Positions 16,681 to 26,006 of a stretch of DNA of 64,000 nucleotides are shown here, piece by piece (position 1 is the first letter of the stretch; each line of letters begins with the position of its first letter). The notes beneath the pieces were generated by a model. It worked only from the letters and a program-made list of their open reading frames with translations. It was not told the DNA's origin and did no database searches. Made by a program: the position numbers and the translations under genes. The stretch comes from Opitutus sp. (lineage in GTDB: Bacteria > Verrucomicrobiota > Verrucomicrobiae > Opitutales > Opitutaceae), in the NCBI GenBank assembly GCA_009695065.1, contig SIBR01000006.1, positions 50,201 to 114,200 on the forward strand, given 5' to 3'.

Positions 16681-17748
16681 TTACCCGAACATTTCGGCGA
16701 CGGTCACTTCGCGTTTTTCGAGCAGGGAGCGTTTGCCGGCCTCCAGGACCGCGATGACCTCCACCTCCTCGTCGATCGAAACGCTCTGCGTTCCGGTGCG
16801 CACCAGTCCGACAAAACGATCGAGCAGATACCAGTAGAGGTCGGAGAGATTGGGCGTAAGGCTGCGCCATCCCTTGGTGCCATAGAGATTGAGGTGATAG
16901 CCCGCGCGCATCCACGGTCGCTCGGCCACCATCAACATCAAGTCGCGGCCGTTCTCAAACCGCACGCGCACCAAGTTACGACCGGGTTGGCCGACATTGA
17001 GGCACGACACGGCCCCACGGCCGAGGACCGCGTAGGCCATCTCCAGCGCATGAATTCCATAATAAACCAGCTCGCTGCCGCAGATCGTCGTGGCCAGATT
17101 GATATCACCGAGCGCCGGCACCTCGCGCGCCAGCGCCACGATGTCCGGCACGAAGCGCAGCGAACTGGACGACATGAACGGCGTGCCGGTCTGCCGGGCG
17201 AGATCGGCGACGACCTTCGCCTCCTTCGCGGTCATGGCCAGCGGCTTGTCGCACAGCGTCGGCACGCCTTTTCGCAGCGGGGTCAGCGCGTATTTCCATT
17301 GCGCGCCGGATCCGTCGTCCACGATCAGCACCGCGTCCACGCCTTCGGCACATTCGTCGGCACTGTCACAGACCGTCGGTATGCTGCATACATCCGCGAG
17401 TTGCTCCGCCGCCGCCTTGACCGGATCCCAGATTTTGACGACCTGCGCGTTCTCCAGGCGTTTCTTGGCGGCGACAAACGTCCCCGCAAACGCCTTCCGC
17501 TTCGTTTCGTCGAAGCCATTGCAGGAGGTCGCAAACGCGGTGCCATGATTCGAACCCAGCGTGCGCGGTGCCCCCATGTATCCGTAGGTCGCCGCGGAAA
17601 TAAGACCGAGCCTGAGTTTCCGATTTTCGGCCGCACCCCGGAGAACCGACGGGAAGCTCAGCTGCGACGCGAGCGCGCCGGCCACGAGGGCCGTGGAGGA
17701 ATTCTTAAGGAAGTCGCGACGAGGGGAGGTTTGGGGATTCGAAGTCAT
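16681..17748 (-). CDS. Exported Gfo/Idh/MocA-family oxidoreductase (Tat signal)
   Basis: The 355-residue protein starts with a twin-arginine signal (PRRDFLKNSSTALVAG, residues 9-24). A Rossmann-like N-terminal domain (LRLGLISAATYGYMG; VVKIWDPVKAAAEQLADV) is followed by a segment close to the usual EKP motif (VPTLCDKPLAMTAKEAKVVA). The classical GxGxxG is altered to GLISAATYG. The C-terminal domain has HALEMAYAVLGRGAVSCLNV. Tat export fits a protein folded around NAD(P) in the cytoplasm. The substrate, probably a sugar derivative, cannot be told. Confidence 0.85.
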   Translation of the reverse strand: MTSNPQTSPRRDFLKNSSTALVAGALASQLSFPSVLRGAAENRKLRLGLISAATYGYMGAPRTLGSNHGTAFATSCNGFDETKRKAFAGTFVAAKKRLENAQVVKIWDPVKAAAEQLADVCSIPTVCDSADECAEGVDAVLIVDDGSGAQWKYALTPLRKGVPTLCDKPLAMTAKEAKVVADLARQTGTPFMSSSSLRFVPDIVALAREVPALGDINLATTICGSELVYYGIHALEMAYAVLGRGAVSCLNVGQPGRNLVRVRFENGRDLMLMVAERPWMRAGYHLNLYGTKGWRSLTPNLSDLYWYLLDRFVGLVRTGTQSVSIDEEVEVIAVLEAGKRSLLEKREVTVAEMFG

Positions 17749-17880
17749 GGGGGTAAATTCTGCTCACCTGGCCGACACTGCTAGGCCCTTTTCAGGCCCC
17801 GCATCGTTTCTTTCACAAGCCTATTGCTCACGCGGCCACGAATCGCGCCTGGCCGTCCGCGGGGTGGTCACCACCGCCCC

Positions 17881-19170
17881 CTACCGAGCCGCGAAACTCC
17901 AGCCCAACCCGACCAGCCCACTCACCAGCACCACGGTAACGACGCCGACCTTGAATCGCTGCATCGCGAGGCAGGCCACGCCCGCCACAACCACGGCAAA
18001 CCAGTCCACGTCGGTCAGAGTCCGACTCCGCGGGAAAAAAACATGCAAACCGAACCAGACCGCGAGATTCAACACCACGCCAACCACGGAAGCCGTTACG
18101 GCGGTCAAGGCGCGGCCAAGCCGGAGGTTGCCGCGCAACTGCTCGATGTGGGGCGCGCCCAGAAAAATCCACAGAAAGCACGGCACGAACGTCGTCCACG
18201 TCGTGATCAACGCACCCAAGGTCGCCATCGCCAGCGGGCCCAGTGTCCCCGGCTGGTTCCAGCCGCCGAGAAACCCCACAAACTGCACGACCATGATCAG
18301 TGGCCCCGGCGTTGTTTCCGCCAAACCGAGCCCGTCCAGCATCTGCGAAGCCGTGAGCCAGCCATGATGCTCCACGGCCTGCTGTCCGACGTATGGCAAT
18401 ACAGCATACGCACCGCCAAACGTCACCATCGCCGCCTTGCTGAAAAAAACGCCCTCGCGCACCAGCACCCCATCCCATCCCTGCCACCAGCCCGCCACGA
18501 TCACGGGCGCCCACCAGAGGACCAGCGAAATGAGCAGCACTTGGGCCGCTCGCCTCCAAGTCGGACGTAGCGCCGCGGCACCGCCCTCGCGGTGATCGCA
18601 GGCCTTCTCCGTTGGAAAACCAGAGTCGCCGCGCCCCCTCCGGAAACTCGCCAATCCGATCACCGCCGCGCCCACGACGATGGCGGGAAACGGCACGTGG
18701 AAAAAGAAAATTGCCAGAAACGCCGCTCCGGCCAGCGCCCACATCGCGGCGTCCTTGAGCGCCCGCCGCCCGATCCGGATCACCGCCACGGCCACGATTG
18801 CCGTCACCGCGGGCTTAAGTCCGTGGAAAATCGCCGCCACCCAGGGCACCGTGCCGTGGGCGGCGTAAGCATAGCTCAACCCCCAGAGCAGAAACGCCGA
18901 CGGCAGCACAAAAAGCGCCCCGGCCACAATGCCTCCCCACATGCCATGCAGCAGCCAGCCGCAATAGGTCGCCAGCTGCGTCGCTTCCGGCCCCGGCAGC
19001 AGCATGCAGTAGTTCAACGCATGCAGGAAACGCTCTTCGCCGATCCATTTTTTCCGATCAACCAGCTCCGTGTGCATGATCGCGATCTGGCCCGTCGGTC
19101 CACCAAAGCTGATGAAGCCCAGCTTCAGCCAGAACCGCAGCGCTTCGCGAAACGTGGGATGGGCCGGCAT
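17881..19170 (-). CDS. chrA: Chromate transporter, long-chain ChrA
   Basis: From MPAHPTFREALRFWLKLGFI the protein has about 429 residues and two homologous halves, each with about six membrane segments. Signature stretches are FISFGGPTGQIAIMHTELVD, CMLLPGPEATQLATYCGWLL and, in the second half, MVTFGGAYAVLPYVGQQAV then GLAETTPGPLIMVVQFVGFL. ChrA proteins export chromate in exchange with sulfate or protons. The halves are joined by a charged linker (RRGRGDSGFPTEKACDHREG). The open frame extends 26 codons upstream, but the chosen start fits the family. No ChrB-type regulator is adjacent. Confidence 0.92.
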   Translation of the reverse strand: MPAHPTFREALRFWLKLGFISFGGPTGQIAIMHTELVDRKKWIGEERFLHALNYCMLLPGPEATQLATYCGWLLHGMWGGIVAGALFVLPSAFLLWGLSYAYAAHGTVPWVAAIFHGLKPAVTAIVAVAVIRIGRRALKDAAMWALAGAAFLAIFFFHVPFPAIVVGAAVIGLASFRRGRGDSGFPTEKACDHREGGAAALRPTWRRAAQVLLISLVLWWAPVIVAGWWQGWDGVLVREGVFFSKAAMVTFGGAYAVLPYVGQQAVEHHGWLTASQMLDGLGLAETTPGPLIMVVQFVGFLGGWNQPGTLGPLAMATLGALITTWTTFVPCFLWIFLGAPHIEQLRGNLRLGRALTAVTASVVGVVLNLAVWFGLHVFFPRSRTLTDVDWFAVVVAGVACLAMQRFKVGVVTVVLVSGLVGLGWSFAAR

Positions 19171-19316
19171 CGGCTCAACGCAACCGGGGCCGGGGCCGCG
19201 TGACAAGTGACGAGTAGGCGCAAAAGCCCTGACGCCCGCCGAAACCAATCCGCCATTTACGGGATCGCCCCGCCCGCCGTCACACCCTCAGCTTCATCCG
19301 TTCGGCTCCCAATCTC

Positions 19317-20438
19317 ATGCTTCCGCCCCGCGCCACTCTTTTCCTCTTCGCCGCGTTCTTTTTTGCCAACGTGGCCGGCGCCGACGGGCCCACTCCGCAG
19401 CGCAATGTCGTGCTCGTCACGATCGACGGCCTGCGCTGGCAGGAGGTGTTTCGCGGCGCCGACGAAGCCTGCCTGAATACCGAGTTCGGCGGTATCCCGG
19501 CCAAGGAGGTCTCGGCCGCGCGCCAATCTGCACTCGACGCGACCGCCGCGGAACGGCGGAGGAAACTGTTGCCCTTTTTCTGGACCGAGATCGCACCGCG
19601 CGGCCAAATCTTTGGCAACCGCGATCGCGACAGCCGAATGAACGTCGCCAACTCCGAGTGGTTTTCCTACCCCGGCTACAACGAACTGCTCTGCGGTTTT
19701 CCCGATCCGCTCATCACATCGAACGCCCCCATCCCGAACCGCAACGTCACGGTGCTCGAATGGCTAAACGGCCGCACTCCGTTTGCCGGTCGCGTCGCCG
19801 CCGCAGTCACGTGGCACGTCCTGCCCGCCACTCTGAACGTTGGCCGCAGCCGGCTGCCCGTATGGGTTTCCAGCCGGAATCCGGGCCTCGCCGCCCGATC
19901 GCCGCGCTTCGCCAACCTCGACCGCTGGATGCAGGACGTCCCGCTCAAGGCGCGGGACGAGCATTACGACGCGTTCGGCTTTCGCGCCGCCCTGGCGTTG
20001 ATCGAGGAATTCAAACCCCGGGTCCTCTATGTCGCGCTCGGCGAACCCGACACCACCGCACATCGACGGCGCTATGACGACTACCTCGAATCCATCACGC
20101 GCTGCGACCGCTTCGTCCGGGAACTCTGGGAAAAACTCCAGTCGCTCGAACAGTATCGCGGCACGACCACGCTGCTCGTCACTACGGACCATGGCCGCGG
20201 CAGGGGCCCCACCGATTGGACTAACCACGGCAAGACGACGCCCGGTGCCAGTGAAACCTGGCTGGCCGTACTCGGACCCGCCACCTCACCCCTCGGCGAG
20301 CGTACCGCTCACGGTCCGGTCATCTCCGCGCAAGTTGCCGCCACCCTTGCGGCGGCGATCGGTGAAGATTGGCGAGCCGCCGAGCCCCGCGCGGCCGCAC
20401 CGATCCAGGACGCGTTGACCAGTCACTTCTCCCCCTAA
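19317..20438 (+). CDS. Exported alkaline-phosphatase-superfamily phosphodiesterase-like protein
   Basis: The 373-residue protein has a signal peptide (PRATLFLFAAFFFANVAGA). It carries the metal-site blocks of the superfamily: NVVLVTIDGLRWQEVFRGAD near the N-terminus, YVALGEPDTTAHRRRYDDYL in the middle, and LLVTTDHGRGRGPTDWTNHG near the end. The place where type I phosphodiesterases usually carry a nucleophilic Thr or Ser reads WFSYPGYNELLCGFPDP, with Asn after the Tyr. The catalytic residue is therefore unclear. It probably acts on phosphate esters in the periplasm. Confidence 0.8.
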   Translation: MLPPRATLFLFAAFFFANVAGADGPTPQRNVVLVTIDGLRWQEVFRGADEACLNTEFGGIPAKEVSAARQSALDATAAERRRKLLPFFWTEIAPRGQIFGNRDRDSRMNVANSEWFSYPGYNELLCGFPDPLITSNAPIPNRNVTVLEWLNGRTPFAGRVAAAVTWHVLPATLNVGRSRLPVWVSSRNPGLAARSPRFANLDRWMQDVPLKARDEHYDAFGFRAALALIEEFKPRVLYVALGEPDTTAHRRRYDDYLESITRCDRFVRELWEKLQSLEQYRGTTTLLVTTDHGRGRGPTDWTNHGKTTPGASETWLAVLGPATSPLGERTAHGPVISAQVAATLAAAIGEDWRAAEPRAAAPIQDALTSHFSP

Positions 20439-20533
20439 GCGGACACCGCCGCAACGCTTCGAGTAGAAACGGCCGTTCGACAGGGCTCGGTTTCAAAATT
20501 CCAGCCGCATTCCGCTCATCGCCACCGCCATCC

Positions 20534-21847
20534 ATGGCCCGCATCGTCCTCGCCGCCCTTGGTTCGCTCGGGGATCTGCATCCCGCCATCGCCCTGGCGC
20601 TCGGGCTGCGTGCCCGCGGGCATGCCGTGATCATCGCGACGAATGAAATGTATCGGTCCAAGGTCAACGCCTTGGGGTTGGAATTTCATCCGCTCCGACC
20701 GGACTTGCTCGCCCACGGCGAACACATCGTCGCGGAGATCATGGACGGCCACCGCGGCTCCGAACGCCTGCTGCGAAGACATCTGTTTCCCGCAGTGCGC
20801 GACATGCATGCCGACCTTGCGCCGATTGTCGCCACCGCGGACCTGCTCATCGCCAGCGAGCTCGTTTTCCCCGCCCCGATTTTCGCCGCCATCCAGGGCC
20901 TTCGCTGGGTTTCCTACCAGCTGGCTCCGGTTTCGCTTTTTTCGTTCCACGATCCACCGCTGCTGCCGGCGCCCGCCGCGCTGCGCTGGCTGCAACGGGG
21001 CGGATGGCTGCCCCGCGTAGTCAAGCCCCTCGCCAAGTGGGTGTCGCATTCCTGGTGGCAGCCGATCCGCGAGTTTCGCGCCGGGCTCGGACTGCCACCG
21101 GGCGAACATCCGCTCTTCGAGGGCAAGTTCTCGCCGCAACTCAACCTCGCCCTTTTCTCGTCCGTGTTGCAAGCGCCGCAGCCGGACTGGCCGCCGCTCA
21201 CGGTGCAGACCGGCTTTTTGTTTTTCGACGAAGAGACGGCGGCGGGTCCCGCCTCGCCCCTCCCGCCCGAGGTCGAAGCCTTTCTCGCGGCTGGCGAACC
21301 GCCGATCGTCTTCACGCTCGGCTCCGCCGCGGTCTATGTTGCCCGCGATTTCTACGCCGAGAGCGCTCGTGCCGCCGAACGGTTGGGCCGACGGGCATTG
21401 CTCCTCCTCGGGAAAAATCCTCCGCCCGCAAATCTGCCCTCCTCCACCCTCGCTTGGGATTACCTGCCCTACGCACGCATCTTCCCGCGCGCCTCGGTCG
21501 TCGTGCATCAAGGCGGCGTCGGCACCACGGCGCAGGCCTTGCGGGCCGCCCGGCCGATGCTGGTGGTGCCATTCGCCCACGATCAATTCGACAACGCCGC
21601 CCGGATCACGCGGCTCGGGGTCGGCCGCACCCTCGGACGTTCACGTTATCGGCTGCCGCACGTCGCGCGGGCGCTGGCCGGACTACTCGCCGACGAACAC
21701 CAGGCCGCAGCGGCGATCGCGGTCAGCCGGCACCTGCGGGCGGACAAGGGCGTGCAGACGGCCTGCAACGCGATCGAGCGGCTACTTCGGGCCAACATCA
21801 AGGGGGCACACCCGCCCGACTTTCTTGATCCGCCCCAAATCGCATAA
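20534..21847 (+). CDS. Glycosyltransferase, GT1/sterol-glucosyltransferase type
   Basis: From the ATG at 20534 (MARIVLAALGSLGDLHPAIA) the protein is 437 residues. The N-terminal GT-B half binds the acceptor. The C-terminal half has the UDP/TDP-sugar pattern: PPIVFTLGSAAVYVARDF, LAWDYLPYARIFPRASVVVH, QGGVGTTAQALRAARPMLVV and PFAHDQFDNAARITRLGVG. The HQGGVGTT and DQ residues match those that hold the donor nucleotide sugar. The likely product is a glycosylated lipid or secondary metabolite. An upstream in-frame extension lacks similarity to the family. It follows the phosphodiesterase by about 95 bases. Confidence 0.88.
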   Translation: MARIVLAALGSLGDLHPAIALALGLRARGHAVIIATNEMYRSKVNALGLEFHPLRPDLLAHGEHIVAEIMDGHRGSERLLRRHLFPAVRDMHADLAPIVATADLLIASELVFPAPIFAAIQGLRWVSYQLAPVSLFSFHDPPLLPAPAALRWLQRGGWLPRVVKPLAKWVSHSWWQPIREFRAGLGLPPGEHPLFEGKFSPQLNLALFSSVLQAPQPDWPPLTVQTGFLFFDEETAAGPASPLPPEVEAFLAAGEPPIVFTLGSAAVYVARDFYAESARAAERLGRRALLLLGKNPPPANLPSSTLAWDYLPYARIFPRASVVVHQGGVGTTAQALRAARPMLVVPFAHDQFDNAARITRLGVGRTLGRSRYRLPHVARALAGLLADEHQAAAAIAVSRHLRADKGVQTACNAIERLLRANIKGAHPPDFLDPPQIA

Positions 21848-21887
21848 CCGATGAGCTGAAGTCCGCCGCCGGTCTCCCGACGATCGC

Positions 21888-22193
21888 TCAATCGACGTTC
21901 ATCAGCAATTCGACCAGGATCATCCCCACGCCCGCAATCGTGGACAGCGAGGCGCAAAACCCGTAGATCCGCAACCGGTGCCGCCCTTCGGCCTCGGTCA
22001 GCTTGCCGTCTTTCATCTGCTCCTCGATCGCGATTCTTTCCTGCGGCAGGCGCCAATGCAGCAGCATGCCAACGATCGTCAGCATCACCGCCGCGCCCAA
22101 CGCGAATTCGTAGTTAAGCGAGAGCAAGAAATGCGTCGCGACAACAGTCCCCGCGCCTTCGGTCAAAAGTCCGGTGATGGCCGCAATGATCAT
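21888..22193 (-). CDS. Small membrane protein of unknown function
   Basis: The 101-residue protein has about three hydrophobic segments: MIIAAITGLLTEGAGTVVA, YEFALGAAVMLTIVGMLL and IYGFCASLSTIAGVGMILVE. A charged loop (ERIAIEEQMKDGKLTEAEGR) lies before the third. I do not recognise a family. Its ATG overlaps the stop of a 46-codon frame upstream (ATGA), pointing to a two-gene unit. Confidence 0.65.
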   Translation of the reverse strand: MIIAAITGLLTEGAGTVVATHFLLSLNYEFALGAAVMLTIVGMLLHWRLPQERIAIEEQMKDGKLTEAEGRHRLRIYGFCASLSTIAGVGMILVELLMNVD

Positions 22194-22330
22194 GTCCGCA
22201 TCGCACCACTCTGCGTCTCGCCGCCGACTTTCGAATCCGCCGGCCGTCGGGCATCCTTTCCGTCCACGCTGAAACCAGCCAACTTACTCCATTCGGCACG
22301 GGTGCGTTCGAGAGTGGGAAGCGTGGTCAT
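22190..22330 (-). CDS. Putative 46-residue protein coupled to the small membrane protein
   Basis: An ATG-started frame reads MTTLPTLERTRAEWSKLAGF and ends SGAMRT. Its TGA overlaps the ATG of the next membrane-protein gene by 4 bases. The composition (charged, no membrane segment) is credible for a small cytoplasmic protein, but there is no recognisable family. The overlap is the main support, and chance is possible. Confidence 0.4.
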   Translation of the reverse strand: MTTLPTLERTRAEWSKLAGFSVDGKDARRPADSKVGGETQSGAMRT

Positions 22331-22672
22331 GGGGTGCTCGACAACCTGAAAAATAGGAAGCGAAGGGCCTCGTTCAACAAGGCAATACCCCGTAAGCGCG
22401 TAATTCTACGTAGGTCAGGGTTCTTGACGGCCGGAAGCTTGCCCCTGCCGTCGCACGGGCTCCGGTAAAATTTTTGCATTAATCTGTTCGACAATTCCGA
22501 ACGGTCGACGGCCGCACGATTGCGGTGGCTCGGTCGCCCCGAGCCCTCCGCCAGGAAGTCGCGCAGAAAGAATTTCTGGCCCCCGCACGAGCCCGCCGGT
22601 ATGCACGGCACCGTGCGCCACGAATCGGCTTTACGTTCCTGATGCCGAGCCGGCCAGGGCAAATCATCCTGC
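22331..22672. other. Intergenic region, no confident gene
   Basis: About 340 bases separate divergent transcription units. A minus-strand open frame of 115 codons spans it but has no family features and ends in sequence shared with the small frame next door. AT-rich patches (around 22467-22485, GTAAAATTTTTGCATTAATC) could hold promoters for either side. I see no convincing hairpin terminator or RNA gene. Confidence 0.5.
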
Positions 22673-25600
22673 ATGAACCCAGCTGCATGGCCTAGTCACC
22701 TCGTGGCCCGACCGGAGGCGCTTTGTCCCATTCAGCACCGGTGGGGTATCCGCTGTTGGCCCGTCGGATTGGCCTTGGTCGCGGGCTCGCTTCCCGCCGC
22801 GCCCGCGCTCGACTACAATCGCGACATCCGGCCGATTCTCTCCGAAAATTGTTTCTCCTGTCACGGTCCGGATGAAAAAGCTCGAGAGGCAAAATTGCGG
22901 CTTGATGTCGCGGAGTCAGCCTACGCGGATCGCAACGGCTTTGTTCCCGTCAAGCCGGGGGATCCCGCCGGCAGCGAGGCCTGGCTGCGCCTCACCAGCA
23001 ACGACGAGGAGGAAATGATGCCGCCACCGAGGGCACACGAACGGCCGACCGCGGCTCAAAGACAAAAAATCAAGATTTGGATCGAACAGGGCGCAAAGTA
23101 TGCCGGCCACTGGTCCTTTGTTCCCCCGGGAAAAGCCCCCTTGCCTGGCGACGCCAATCTCCGCCCCATCGACGCCTTCGTGCAGACCCGACTCGCCACC
23201 GAAGGCCTGAAGCCATCCGCCGAGGCGGATCGCGCCACGCTGATCCGCCGGTCGACACTCGATCTCACCGGCCTGCCACCCTCAGCGGACGACGTGAACG
23301 CGTTCGTGCACGACCGCGACCGGCAGGCGTACGAAAAGGTCATCGATCGACTCTTGCAGAGCGAACACTTCGGGGAGCGCATGGCCCTCGACTGGCTCGA
23401 CTCCGCGCGCTACGCGGACACGAACGGTTTTTCCATCGATGGCGGACGTCATCTCTGGCTTTGGCGCGACTGGGTGATCCAGGCCTTCAACGACAACCTG
23501 CCCTACGATCGTTTCCTCGTTGAACAACTCGCGGGCGACTTGTTGCCGAACCGGACGGAAGCCCAGCTCATCGCCACCGGTTTTCAACGGAACAACATGG
23601 TCACGCACGAGGGCGGCACGATCCCCGAGGAAAATCTGACCAACTACAACGTCGACCGGGTCAAGACGCTCGGTGAGGCCGTACTCGGGCTCACGCTCGG
23701 TTGCGCGCAATGCCACGATCACAAATTCGATCCGATCACGCAGAAGGAGTACTACCAGATGTTCGCCTTCTTCAATACGCTCAGCGACAAGGGCCTCGAC
23801 GGGAACGGCGGCGTGAATCCCGGCCCGCGCATCCAGGCCCACACGGTGCTGCGCTCCAGCGAGGAACCCGGCTTGCGCACGCAAATCGCCGCGCTGGCTG
23901 CGGAACTCGCCCAACCCGACGCCGGCGTCCTCGCCCGCTGGGAGCAACAGGAGCAGGCTCGCCTCAAATCGCGCGGGCGGGAGTTGCAGCTTCATCCGGT
24001 CAAGGCGTTGAAAATTTCCACGCCGGGCCGCGGAGCGGGTTTCGACATCGAAGGTGAAAACCGCGTGCGTTTGCGTCCGACCATCGGCGCCGGCGCCTTC
24101 GACATCCTCACTGAGCTGCCACGGCTCTCCGAACCCATCACCGGTCTGCGCGTCGTCATGCATCCCCTCGCCGACCTCCCGGGGGGCGGCTGGGGGGGCG
24201 GCCCGGTCGTGCCCCGACGCACCCGGCCACGGGAAGCGGAGCCACCCGATACACCGGAAGAGCCGGTCAATGATCCGCCGCTCAAGGGCAGTTTCATGCT
24301 CACCGCCATCGCGGCCACGGCCAGCGCGGTTCCCGGCGACCAAGTCGACCTGCACAAACTGCTCCCCGTCGCGCGGGTCACCGCGAATTCGTGGGATCCC
24401 GCGCATTCGCCGGCCGGTTGCCTCGATCCACGCAACGACAGCGGGTGGTCGCCGGACCTCGCGGCCACCGGACCGGTTCGCCTCACCGCTACCTTCGCGG
24501 AGCCGCTGCGCGCCGAAACGACGCCGTATTTCACGGTGCAGCTGAATTTTGGCCACGGGAAGAACCTCATCCCGGGCCTCGTTGAACTGCTCGCCGTCAC
24601 GGGAACCGACGAGGACACGGACCTGCCGGCCAAAATCCTTGCGGTCCTCGCCACGCCTGCGGCCGGGCGCAGCGCGGAAATACAAACGACGCTCTGGGCG
24701 TATTGCGCCGCGCACACGGCGGAACTCGCGCCCAAGCGCGTTGCGCAAGCCAACCTTGAGGAACGCCTCGCGGTACTCACCCAGGAGTTTCCCACCATGG
24801 TCATGAACGAATCCGCCAAACCGCGGGACACCTTCATCCTGAATCGCGGCGATTACTCCCAGCCGACGGTAAAAGTCAGCGCGGGAACCCTCGCCGCGTT
24901 GCCGCCGATGCCGGCCGACGCTCCGGCCAATCGTCTTGGGCTCGCGCAGTGGATGACCATGAAAAGCCACCCGTTGACCGCCCGTGTCGCCGTGAACCGA
25001 ATCTGGAAACTATTTTTCGGCACCGGCCTGGTGGCGACCGCCGCCGACTTCGGCTCCCAGGGCGAATGGCCCAGCCATCCCGAACTCCTCGACTGGCTGG
25101 CGGTGAACTTCATGGAGTCGGGTTGGGACGTGAAGGCCCTGACTAGGCAAATCGTCCTGTCGCAGACCTACCGCCAAAGCTCCGTCTCCAGCCGGGAGTT
25201 GTTGGAACGCGATCCGCAGAATCGCCTCCTCGCGCGCGGCCCGCGCTTCCGGCTGCCGGCGGAATTCATTCGCGACACCGCTCTGAAAATCAGCGGTCTG
25301 CTTGTGCCTCGGGTCGGAGGACCGAGCGTCAATCCGTACAGCCCAGGCGACCTGTGGCGTGAAGTGAGCCACTACGGCAGCACGCCCGCCACGGCGCAGA
25401 CGTTCGTTCAGGATCACGGCGAAAAGCTCTACCGCCGGTCGATGTACACCTATTGGAAGCGCACCGCCGCTCCGCCGGCCATGACCGCATTCGATGCGCC
25501 GAACCGCGAAGTATGCACCGTGGACCGCGCGAATACCACGACGCCGCTGCAGGCGCTCGTAACGCTGAACGACCCGCAATTCAACGAAGCGGCCCGCGTC

Positions 25601-25885
25601 TTCGCCGAGCGTATTCTGGCCCAACCGGGCAACGACACGAAAAGGCTGCGCTGGGCTTTCCTTGAAGCCACTTCGCGCGAACCGCGCCCGGCGGAAATCA
25701 CCGTCCTGCAAGCTGCGCTCCGGCGCGAGCGCCGCCACTACGCCGCCGAGCCGGCGGCGGCCGAACGCACCGTCGGGATCGGCGAATCTCCGCGCAACCC
25801 GAAAATCCCGCCCGTCGAGCATGCCGCCTGGGCTCAGGTCGCCGCGACATTGCTCAACCTGAGCGAAACCATCACGCGCAACTGA
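22673..25885 (+). CDS. PSCyt1-DUF1549-DUF1553 planctomycete-type cytochrome protein
   Basis: The 1070-residue exported protein has the three-domain layout typical of Planctomycetes and Verrucomicrobia. After a hydrophobic N-terminus comes PSCyt1 (about 47-140) with one c-type heme site CFSCHG (residues 60-65) and the block MMPPPRAHERPTAAQ. DUF1549 follows (DAFVQTRLATEGLKPSAEAD; GERMALDWLDSARYADTNGF; CAQCHDHKFDPITQKEYYQM, a second CxxCH). A low-complexity Gly/Pro insert lies near residue 505. DUF1553 (VNRIWKLFFGTGLVATAADF; QTYRQSSVSSRELLERDPQN; TTTPLQALVTLNDPQFNEAA) closes the chain. The function is unproven, but links to extracellular polymer breakdown or redox chemistry have been suggested. 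A DUF1501 gene follows after about 120 bases. Confidence 0.93.
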   Translation: MNPAAWPSHLVARPEALCPIQHRWGIRCWPVGLALVAGSLPAAPALDYNRDIRPILSENCFSCHGPDEKAREAKLRLDVAESAYADRNGFVPVKPGDPAGSEAWLRLTSNDEEEMMPPPRAHERPTAAQRQKIKIWIEQGAKYAGHWSFVPPGKAPLPGDANLRPIDAFVQTRLATEGLKPSAEADRATLIRRSTLDLTGLPPSADDVNAFVHDRDRQAYEKVIDRLLQSEHFGERMALDWLDSARYADTNGFSIDGGRHLWLWRDWVIQAFNDNLPYDRFLVEQLAGDLLPNRTEAQLIATGFQRNNMVTHEGGTIPEENLTNYNVDRVKTLGEAVLGLTLGCAQCHDHKFDPITQKEYYQMFAFFNTLSDKGLDGNGGVNPGPRIQAHTVLRSSEEPGLRTQIAALAAELAQPDAGVLARWEQQEQARLKSRGRELQLHPVKALKISTPGRGAGFDIEGENRVRLRPTIGAGAFDILTELPRLSEPITGLRVVMHPLADLPGGGWGGGPVVPRRTRPREAEPPDTPEEPVNDPPLKGSFMLTAIAATASAVPGDQVDLHKLLPVARVTANSWDPAHSPAGCLDPRNDSGWSPDLAATGPVRLTATFAEPLRAETTPYFTVQLNFGHGKNLIPGLVELLAVTGTDEDTDLPAKILAVLATPAAGRSAEIQTTLWAYCAAHTAELAPKRVAQANLEERLAVLTQEFPTMVMNESAKPRDTFILNRGDYSQPTVKVSAGTLAALPPMPADAPANRLGLAQWMTMKSHPLTARVAVNRIWKLFFGTGLVATAADFGSQGEWPSHPELLDWLAVNFMESGWDVKALTRQIVLSQTYRQSSVSSRELLERDPQNRLLARGPRFRLPAEFIRDTALKISGLLVPRVGGPSVNPYSPGDLWREVSHYGSTPATAQTFVQDHGEKLYRRSMYTYWKRTAAPPAMTAFDAPNREVCTVDRANTTTPLQALVTLNDPQFNEAARVFAERILAQPGNDTKRLRWAFLEATSREPRPAEITVLQAALRRERRHYAAEPAAAERTVGIGESPRNPKIPPVEHAAWAQVAATLLNLSETITRN

Positions 25886-26006
25886 GACGCCCCCGCGATG
25901 ATCCCGCTCCTTTCCCCGATTCGGCCGTTTTCCTGCGGAGGTTTTCCGCCGTCCGGCGCCTCCCGCCAGGTCAGGTCGACGTTCGGTCCAAAGCCAATTT
26001 CGCCCC

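Noticed and set aside
22327..22674. 115-codon minus-strand frame in the intergenic gap
   Set aside because: No family, mixed composition, no clear start context, and it overlaps the better supported 46-codon frame.
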